A DNA stretch of 5,733 nt, from NCBI GenBank assembly GCA_028701555.1, contig JAQVQN010000175.1, forward strand, positions 1 through 5,733, in the 5' to 3' direction. The position numbers and the translations under genes were made by a program. The notes under the pieces are model-generated. The model was not told where the DNA came from, did no database searches, and saw nothing but the letters and a program-made list of their open reading frames with translations. This document shows positions 1 to 5,733 of this stretch, piece after piece. Each line of letters begins with the position of its first letter. Position 1 is the stretch's first letter. Origin of the DNA: Kiritimatiellia bacterium. GTDB lineage: Bacteria; Verrucomicrobiota; Kiritimatiellia; RFP12; UBA1067.

Positions 1-2016
1 ATGTGCCTTGGATATGATCTCGTCTTTGCTCTTAGGGCGGATCATGTCCTTAAGCCCCATTGAGACCCCGGCCAGACAGGCGTGTTTAAAACCCAGAGTC
101 TTAAGATCGTCAAGCGCCTTGACAGTTCGTGCATGGCCTGACACCTGATGGCAGTGCAGAATCATGTCGGCAAGTTTACCCTTGTCAACTTTGTCGTTTA
201 CAAAGCCCAGTTCCCGGGGCCATGTCTCGTTGAATACGACACGGCCGGCGGTTGTCTCAAGAACCCTCAAATCGGCATTGCCGAAACGTTTGGTCTTTTG
301 CCCGAAATCGGGATTGCGGAAGCGGATACGCGTGTGAAGTTTGATAGCTCCTTCTGCCACCGCCAACTCCACCTCGGACGCACTGCTGAAGAGCGGCAGG
401 TGTTCGCCGTCAGCCGGGGTCTTGCCCGCGATACGGTTGGCGAGCTTATCCGCCTGACTGGGAATTGTAAGATAATAAATTCCCAACGCGATATCCTGGG
501 TAGGCGTCATGATCGACTTGCCGGAAGCCGGCGAGAAGATCGAGTTTGACGACATCATCAACAACCGACTTTCAAGCTGCGCCTCAACCGACAACGGCAC
601 ATGCACCGCCATCTGGTCGCCGTCGAAGTCAGCGTTGAAAGCGGTACAGACCATCGGATGTATACGAATGGCCTCGCCTTCGATCAACACCGGCTCAAAG
701 CTCTGGATTGAAAGACGGTGCAAGGTCGGGGCGCGGTTGAGCATCACCGTCTTGCCCTTGGTCACCTCTTCCAGGATATCCCAGACCTGCTCGTCATGAC
801 GTTCGATCATCTTGCGCGCCGTACGCACGGTATGGCAGATGCTCTTTTCTTTTAGGCGACGGATTATGAACGGCTCGAACAATGTCAAAGCCATCTTTTT
901 GGGCAAGCCGCACTGGGTTATTTTCAATTCGGGGCCGACCACGATCACCGATCGTCCGGAGTAGTCCACGCGCTTTCCAAGCAGGTTCTGGCGGAACCGT
1001 CCGGTCTTACCCTTGAGCATGTCGCTCAATGATTTCAACGGACGGTTGCCAGCACCTGCCACGGCGCGCCCGTGCCGACCATTGTCAAACACCGCGTCCA
1101 CGGCCTCCTGCAACATCCGCTTCTCGTTACGCAGAATCACATCCGGCGTTTTAAGGGAAAGCAGGTTCTTGAGGCGGTTATTACGGTTAATGACACGGCG
1201 GTAAAGATCATTCAGATCCGAGGTCGCGAAACGCCCGCCTTCCAGCGGCACCAAAGGCCGCAGCTCCGGCGGTATTACCGGCATACAATCGAGGATCATC
1301 CATTCCGGGCGAGCACCGCTGACGCGGAACCCGTCAACGATCTTCATGCGCTTGGTGATCTTTTTGCGCGTCTGCTTGCTGCGGGTGGTCTCGATCTGCT
1401 CCTCCAGATCCTGCATGAGCTGTTCCAGATCAACCTTGTTCAGGGCGCGACGAACAGCCTCTGCGCCCATCATGGCTTCAAAATTATCGCCGTATTTCTC
1501 GACAGCCTCCTGATACTCGGTCTCGTCCATCACCTGCATCATCTTGAGAGGCGTATCACCGGGATCGGTAACCATATAGTCTTCATAATACAGTACACTC
1601 TCCAGCTCGCTGGCGGTCTTGTCCAAGACAAGTCCGATACGGCTGGGGCTGCACTTGAAGAACCAGATATGCGATACCGGCACAGCCAGCTCGATCGTGC
1701 CCATGCGTTGCCGCCGCACTCGCGAAACCGTGACCTCAACACCGCAGCGGTCACAAACTACGCCTTTGTGCTTGATCCGCTTATACTTGCCGCAAGCACA
1801 TTCCCAATCGCGTGTCGGCCCGAATATACGCTCACAGAACAACCCGTCGCGTTCTGGCCGATACGTGCGGTAGTTAATGGTCTCGGGGTTGCGTACCTCG
1901 CCGTGACTCCATGAACGGATGGTTTCTGGCGACGCCAGCGTGATGCTCACCGCATCATAATGCCCGCCTGCGTCAAACATCCCGCCAAACATCTCTCGCG
2001 CTGCATAAGGATTCAT
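1..2016 (-). CDS. rpoC: RNA polymerase subunit beta' (RpoC), N-terminal part, cut by the window edge
   Basis: This gene encodes beta', the subunit that carries the catalytic magnesium site of RNA polymerase and most of the clamp. The frame is open from the ATG at 2016 to position 1 (672 codons, no stop), against about 1400 residues for E. coli RpoC, so roughly half is present. In order I see: an N-terminal segment with WSHGEVRNPETINYRTYRPE (residues 36-55); a zinc-binding domain with Cys73, Cys75, Cys88 and Cys91; a lid region; the clamp coiled coil at about 263-312 (RVINRNNRLK, RNEKRMLQEA), which binds sigma; GKRVDYSGRSVI; LNRAPTLHRL; and NADFDGDQMA at 461-470, whose Asp463, Asp465 and Asp467 hold the catalytic Mg2+. 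The sequence ends before the F-loop, bridge helix and trigger loop. The start is supported by a consensus Shine-Dalgarno six bases upstream and by family N-terminal length (motifs sit only three residues off E. coli numbering). It lies 23 bases after rpoB and is presumably cotranscribed with it. No frameshift or missing key residue is seen. Confidence 0.98.
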   Translation of the reverse strand, partial: MNPYAAREMFGGMFDAGGHYDAVSITLASPETIRSWSHGEVRNPETINYRTYRPERDGLFCERIFGPTRDWECACGKYKRIKHKGVVCDRCGVEVTVSRVRRQRMGTIELAVPVSHIWFFKCSPSRIGLVLDKTASELESVLYYEDYMVTDPGDTPLKMMQVMDETEYQEAVEKYGDNFEAMMGAEAVRRALNKVDLEQLMQDLEEQIETTRSKQTRKKITKRMKIVDGFRVSGARPEWMILDCMPVIPPELRPLVPLEGGRFATSDLNDLYRRVINRNNRLKNLLSLKTPDVILRNEKRMLQEAVDAVFDNGRHGRAVAGAGNRPLKSLSDMLKGKTGRFRQNLLGKRVDYSGRSVIVVGPELKITQCGLPKKMALTLFEPFIIRRLKEKSICHTVRTARKMIERHDEQVWDILEEVTKGKTVMLNRAPTLHRLSIQSFEPVLIEGEAIRIHPMVCTAFNADFDGDQMAVHVPLSVEAQLESRLLMMSSNSIFSPASGKSIMTPTQDIALGIYYLTIPSQADKLANRIAGKTPADGEHLPLFSSASEVELAVAEGAIKLHTRIRFRNPDFGQKTKRFGNADLRVLETTAGRVVFNETWPRELGFVNDKVDKGKLADMILHCHQVSGHARTVKALDDLKTLGFKHACLAGVSMGLKDMIRPKSKDEIISKAH

Positions 2017-2022
2017 TTTGAA

Positions 2023-2028
2023 CCTCCT
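2023..2028 (-). promoter_or_regulatory. Shine-Dalgarno site of rpoC in the rpoB–rpoC spacer
   Basis: The minus strand reads AGGAGG followed by TTCAAA and then the ATG of rpoC, a full match to the anti-Shine-Dalgarno core with six bases of spacing. It fixes the rpoC start at 2016. The spacer between the rpoB stop and rpoC start is only 23 bases (2017-2039), AT-rich, with no hairpin or promoter that I can see, which fits cotranscription of the two genes. Confidence 0.9.
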
Positions 2029-2039
2029 GAAAAATTTCT

Positions 2040-5000
2040 TTAGATTCTCTGCATTTCAGAAGCCGAAACGGCGTTATCGCCGCCCAGCAACTTCATGTCA
2101 AGGCACAGACCCCGTAACTCGTGCATAAGCACCGAGAATGACTCGGGCATGCCGGCATCCAGCGTGTTCTGCCCCTTTACGATAGCCTCGTAAATGCGGG
2201 TTCGCCCGCTGACGTCGTCGGACTTGACCGTCAAAAGTTCCTGCAGCGCATAAGAAACGCCGTAAGCTTCCAGTGCCCAGACCTCCATTTCGCCCATACG
2301 CTGCCCGCCGTATTGAGCTTTGCCGCCCAAAGGCTGTTGGGTCACCAGAGAATAAGGCCCTGTCGCCCGCGCGTGGATCTTGTCTGTTACCAGGTGGTGC
2401 AGTTTCAGCATGTAGATCTGCCCCACAACAACCCTTTGGTCAAAAGGATCGCCGGTGCGACCGTCATAAAGCACCGTCTTGCCGTCCTCGTTCAACCAAG
2501 CATTGCCGCCGATCTCTTGCTCCTGCACCTTGCGCGCATCTTTCAAAAGCTTGTCGATTTCGTTCTCCTTGGCGCCATCAAAGACCGGCGTAGCGGAGTG
2601 AATCCCGAGAACTTTACAGGCTATGCCCAGATAAGTCTCAAACAACTGCCCCAAGTTCATGCGCGAAGGCACACCCAGCGGATTCAGCACAATGTCAACC
2701 GGCGTGCCATCAGGCAGAAACGGCATATCGCAGTCCGGCACGATCTTGGCCACAACGCCCTTGTTGCCGTGCCGTCCCGCGAGCTTGTCACCGACCGAGA
2801 GGTTTTTCTTCTCGGCAATATACACGCGCACTTGCTTGATGACTCCGCCCTCATCGATGATGCCGTCCACTTCGGCAAATTCGCCTTTGCCGTGGTTTTC
2901 ATCCAGATCTTCGAACTTAGGCCTGAACCCGTTAATGATCTCTTCGATCTTCTGCTGTACCGGGCTGTTCTCAATCTGAATGTGATTATGAGCCTTGGCC
3001 AGCTTGGCCAGCAGCGTCTTGGTGATCTTGCGGTTGGCGGGTATGATGATCTCGTTTGATTCCACATCCAGCACGTCCAGCGGGATTTTCTCTCCCAACA
3101 GAATGTTGCTTAACGCAGTGGTCAGCTCATCTTCCAGCGCAATACGTTTCTTCTTGCGCTCTTCTTCAACATCCCGGACTTCCTTCTTCTCCTCCGGGGA
3201 TACCGACAGCGACAGGAAGGGTCGCCGCACATCCTGTTGCGATGTGACCTTGACATCCATCACAATCCCGTAAACACCGCTCGGCACCGTCAGCGACGTG
3301 TCACGCACATCTGCGGCTTTCTCACCAAAAATCGCCCGCAGCAGGCGCTCTTCAGGCGCCAGCTCGGTTTCGCTCTTGGGAGTGATTTTGCCAACCAGAA
3401 TGTCTCCAGGGCGCACCTCTGCGCCGATACGCACGACGCCGTCAGACCCAAGGTTTTTCAGAGCCTCCTCGCCGACGTTAGGTATATCACGCGTGATCTC
3501 TTCCGGACCTAGCTTGGTGTCACGCGCACCGACTTCGAATTCTTGAATGTGGATCGAAGTGAAAATATCATCACGCACAACCCGTTCACTCACCAGAATC
3601 GCGTCTTCAAAGTTATAACCAGTCCACGGCATAAAAGCCACCAGCAGGTTCTTGCCCAACGCCAACTCTCCTTGGTTGGTGGCGGGGCCGTCTGCCAACA
3701 CTGTACCTTTTTTAACCGGCTGGCCAACCTTGACGATCGGTTTCTGATTAAAACAGGTGCCTGCGTTACAGCGGCGGAACTTCTGCAATAAATAGCGGCC
3801 AGCGACTTTGCCGCCCTCCGGCTTCTTCGCCTTGCCGGCAGGCATCTTGCCATCGGGTGTCACAAAGATCTCGTTTGCCGACACATACGCGACTATGCCG
3901 TCTTCTTCCGCCAAGACCGTCACACACGAATCCTCGGCGGCGCGCATCTCAAGCCCTGTCGCCACGTAGGGACGCTCCGCCTTAAGAAGCGGCACGGCCT
4001 GGCGCATCATGTTGGCGCCCATCAATGCCCGGTTGGCGTCGTCATGCTCCAAAAACGGTATAAGGCCGGCGGCGATTGAAACCACCTGCATCGGCGAGAC
4101 ATCCATGTACTCGACCTTGGACCGGTCCACATCTTCAAACTCAGTCTGGTAACGGCAAGTGACGCGCTCTGAAGTAAAGCTGCCGTCCGGATTCAGCTCG
4201 GAATTAGCCTGCGCAATTACGAAGTTCTCTTCCTTGTCGGCCGAGAGGTACTTGACCTCTTTCGTGACCTTGCCGTTTCGCACCACGCGATAAGGGCTTT
4301 CAATAAAGCCATACTCGTTGATACGCGCATATATGCCCAATGATGAAATCAATCCGATGTTCGGGCCTTCCGGTGTCTCAATCGGACAGATTCTACCATA
4401 ATGCGACGAGTGGACGTCGCGCACCTCAAACCCGGCGCGTTCACGGCTCAAGCCGCCGGGGCCCAGCGCCGAGAGGCGGCGTTTATGCGCCAACCCGCTC
4501 AGGGGATTGGTCTGGTCCATAAACTGACTGAGTTGGCTGCGTCCGAAAAAGTCCTGCACAACCGCTGACAGCGACTTGCTGTTGACCAGACGCGCCGGCG
4601 AAAGCACTCCGCTGGCGGGATCGAAAAGCTGCATGCGCTCGCGTATCAGGCGCTCTGTGCGCGCCAGACCCACGCGGCACTGGTTTTCGAGCAGCTCTCC
4701 GGCAGTGCGTATGCGGCGGCTGCCCAAATGGTCGATATCGTCCACATGATCTTTACCAACATAAATGCGCAACAGCAGCTTGATAGCCTCGATCACTTCT
4801 ATGCCGCTCTCGTGCAGCGTGCGGAGATCCGCTGGAACCTTGTCTGTCAAACCAAGTTTCTGGTTGATTTTATGCCGGCCAACCTTGCCCAAGTCGTAAC
4901 GGCGCGGCTCAAAAAACAGCCGCTTAAGTAAAGTTTTGGCGTTTGAAGAAGTCGCCGGATCGCCGGGACGTAACCGCTTGTAAATATCCTTGAGCGCCTC

Positions 5001-5733
5001 TTCTTCCGAATGGATGCCGACTTTAGCGTCTTCACGCAACGTTTTGATCAGCACGCCCTCATCCACTGAAACATCAACAACTTCGATCGTCCCGAATCCG
5101 GCTGCCGCGATCTGCTCCAGCAGCGCGGGCGTGATCGGATCATAACGCCGAGCCAGCACAGCCTGCGATTCAACATCAATCAGATCGTCCTTCATCACCA
5201 GAGATTCCAAGCTCTCCGTCGTGTAGGACTTCTTGACCGCCAGCTTTTTGAATGTGTAAAACAACTCCAGTATCGCGTCGTCAGTACCGTAGCCCAAAGT
5301 GCGCAGGAAGGTCGTCGCGTAAAACTTGCGGCGGCGGCGGCGGCGGTCCATATAAACCCACATGATGTCGCTGGAGTCAAACTGGATCTCGATCCATGAG
5401 CCGCGGTCCGGAATGATACGCACTGAGTACAGCGTCTGCCCATTAGGATGCTGAGCCTGCTCCGAACAGATTCCCGGGGAGCGGTGCAATTGCGACACGA
5501 TCACGCGCTCAGCGCCGTTGATGACGAATGAGCCGTCCCGAGTCATCAGCGGGATCTCGCCCATGTACACGTCTTCTTCGCGTGTCTCGTCTCCGTCTTT
5601 CAAGCGGAATGTGGCGTGCAGGGGAGCGGCATAGGTGTTGCCATCTGCCAGCGAGTTCAACTCGTCAGCCTTAGGCTCGCCAATCTCATACTTGACAAAA
5701 TCCAGCGTGTACCTGCCGTCATAGCTGTCTATC
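2040..5733 (-). CDS. rpoB: RNA polymerase subunit beta (RpoB), 5' end outside the window
   Basis: This gene encodes beta, which forms one pincer of RNA polymerase, the rifampicin pocket and part of the active centre. The frame is open from 5732 to the TAA at 2042-2040, giving 1230 residues. The first visible residues align with about Ile59 of E. coli RpoB, so about 58 are missing and the full protein would be near 1290 (E. coli 1342). Visible in order: VYMGEIPLMT and ERVIVSQLHRSPG (beta N-terminal lobe); an Arg-rich segment; a beta lobe insert region shorter than in E. coli; VDDIDHLGSRRIR; rifampicin cluster SQLSQFMDQTNPLS to HKRRLSALGPGG (4538-4464); RICPIETPEGPNIGLI; ANMMRQAVP; GYNFEDAILVSERVV (Glu at 3608-3606); a flap region followed by a charged insert of about 124 residues; GDKLAGRHGNKG with the active-site lysines (first Lys at 2786-2784); and GGKAQYGGQRMGEMEVWALE plus VKSDDVSGR near the C-terminus. 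A TTG at 5660 is an internal leucine, not the start: conserved sequence such as YEIGEP continues upstream of it. No disruption is seen. Confidence 0.98.
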   Translation of the reverse strand, partial: IDSYDGRYTLDFVKYEIGEPKADELNSLADGNTYAAPLHATFRLKDGDETREEDVYMGEIPLMTRDGSFVINGAERVIVSQLHRSPGICSEQAQHPNGQTLYSVRIIPDRGSWIEIQFDSSDIMWVYMDRRRRRRKFYATTFLRTLGYGTDDAILELFYTFKKLAVKKSYTTESLESLVMKDDLIDVESQAVLARRYDPITPALLEQIAAAGFGTIEVVDVSVDEGVLIKTLREDAKVGIHSEEEALKDIYKRLRPGDPATSSNAKTLLKRLFFEPRRYDLGKVGRHKINQKLGLTDKVPADLRTLHESGIEVIEAIKLLLRIYVGKDHVDDIDHLGSRRIRTAGELLENQCRVGLARTERLIRERMQLFDPASGVLSPARLVNSKSLSAVVQDFFGRSQLSQFMDQTNPLSGLAHKRRLSALGPGGLSRERAGFEVRDVHSSHYGRICPIETPEGPNIGLISSLGIYARINEYGFIESPYRVVRNGKVTKEVKYLSADKEENFVIAQANSELNPDGSFTSERVTCRYQTEFEDVDRSKVEYMDVSPMQVVSIAAGLIPFLEHDDANRALMGANMMRQAVPLLKAERPYVATGLEMRAAEDSCVTVLAEEDGIVAYVSANEIFVTPDGKMPAGKAKKPEGGKVAGRYLLQKFRRCNAGTCFNQKPIVKVGQPVKKGTVLADGPATNQGELALGKNLLVAFMPWTGYNFEDAILVSERVVRDDIFTSIHIQEFEVGARDTKLGPEEITRDIPNVGEEALKNLGSDGVVRIGAEVRPGDILVGKITPKSETELAPEERLLRAIFGEKAADVRDTSLTVPSGVYGIVMDVKVTSQQDVRRPFLSLSVSPEEKKEVRDVEEERKKKRIALEDELTTALSNILLGEKIPLDVLDVESNEIIIPANRKITKTLLAKLAKAHNHIQIENSPVQQKIEEIINGFRPKFEDLDENHGKGEFAEVDGIIDEGGVIKQVRVYIAEKKNLSVGDKLAGRHGNKGVVAKIVPDCDMPFLPDGTPVDIVLNPLGVPSRMNLGQLFETYLGIACKVLGIHSATPVFDGAKENEIDKLLKDARKVQEQEIGGNAWLNEDGKTVLYDGRTGDPFDQRVVVGQIYMLKLHHLVTDKIHARATGPYSLVTQQPLGGKAQYGGQRMGEMEVWALEAYGVSYALQELLTVKSDDVSGRTRIYEAIVKGQNTLDAGMPESFSVLMHELRGLCLDMKLLGGDNAVSASEMQRI
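5328..5345 (-). repeat. Perfect (CGC)6 trinucleotide repeat coding for six arginines in rpoB
   Basis: On the minus strand six identical CGC codons lie between ATG GAC and AAG TTT in rpoB, giving MDRRRRRRKF. The E. coli protein has a shorter basic run (DRRRK) at the aligned place, just before the conserved LR.L.Y segment. The repeat is in frame, so gain or loss of units would change the number of arginines without a frameshift. Whether it varies in length cannot be judged from one sequence. Confidence 0.9.

Noticed and set aside
148..549. A 133-codon open frame on the plus strand near the left edge.
   Set aside because: It is antisense to rpoC, whose frame is open and conserved throughout this stretch; no ribosome binding site or domain supports it.
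1072..1914. A 280-codon open frame on the plus strand, opposite rpoC.
   Set aside because: It lies wholly antisense to the conserved rpoC reading frame and its translation shows no recognisable domain; it is explained by the codon use of rpoC on the other strand.
2017..2039. The rpoB–rpoC spacer as a possible terminator, attenuator or promoter.
   Set aside because: It is only 23 bases long, forms no stem that I can find, and is accounted for by the rpoC ribosome binding site.
2313..3059. A 248-codon open frame on the plus strand, opposite the 3' part of rpoB.
   Set aside because: It is antisense to strongly conserved rpoB sequence, including the active-site lysine segment, and shows no recognisable family features. 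It is a shadow frame.
5658..5660. TTG at 5660 as a possible start codon of rpoB.
   Set aside because: The frame stays open upstream to 5732 and encodes residues that align with E. coli RpoB positions from about 59 on (SY, VKYEIGEP). The true start lies outside the window, so this codon is an internal leucine.
5692..5697. TTGACA on the plus strand resembling a -35 promoter element.
   Set aside because: No -10-like hexamer follows at about 17 bases, and it lies inside conserved rpoB coding sequence on the other strand.

Overview
The window holds the middle of a bacterial rpoB–rpoC operon, read entirely on the minus strand. Both genes run off the ends of the window. From the right edge leftwards there is most of rpoB (about 1230 residues, lacking roughly 58 N-terminal residues by alignment to E. 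coli), a 23-base spacer carrying a consensus ribosome binding site, and the first 672 codons of rpoC, still open at position 1. Together they encode the two large catalytic subunits, beta and beta', of DNA-dependent RNA polymerase. Coding sequence covers all but the 23-base spacer, so there is no gene-free stretch over 300 bases. I see no tRNA, rRNA, mobile element, CRISPR array, promoter or terminator.

Both proteins look intact and functional. RpoB keeps the rifampicin-pocket segment, the FEDA active-centre segment, the catalytic-lysine segment GDKLAGRHGNKG and the C-terminal clamp segment. RpoC keeps the four-cysteine zinc-binding domain, the clamp coiled coil that binds sigma, and the NADFDGD magnesium-binding motif. 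The rpoC part stops before the F-loop, bridge helix and trigger loop.

The organism is a bacterium of moderate-to-high GC content. From recall of family sequences, not a search, the zinc-finger region of RpoC, the Arg-rich segment of RpoB and the insert in the beta flap region look most like the Planctomycetes–Verrucomicrobia–Chlamydiae group (Verrucomicrobiota, Kiritimatiellota or Lentisphaerota). This placement is tentative.

This is a core housekeeping region and I found no undescribed system. The points worth a second look are small: a perfect six-unit CGC repeat inside rpoB, a lineage-type insert in the beta subunit, and natural residues at drug-contact positions. Long open frames on the plus strand are shadows of the two genes.
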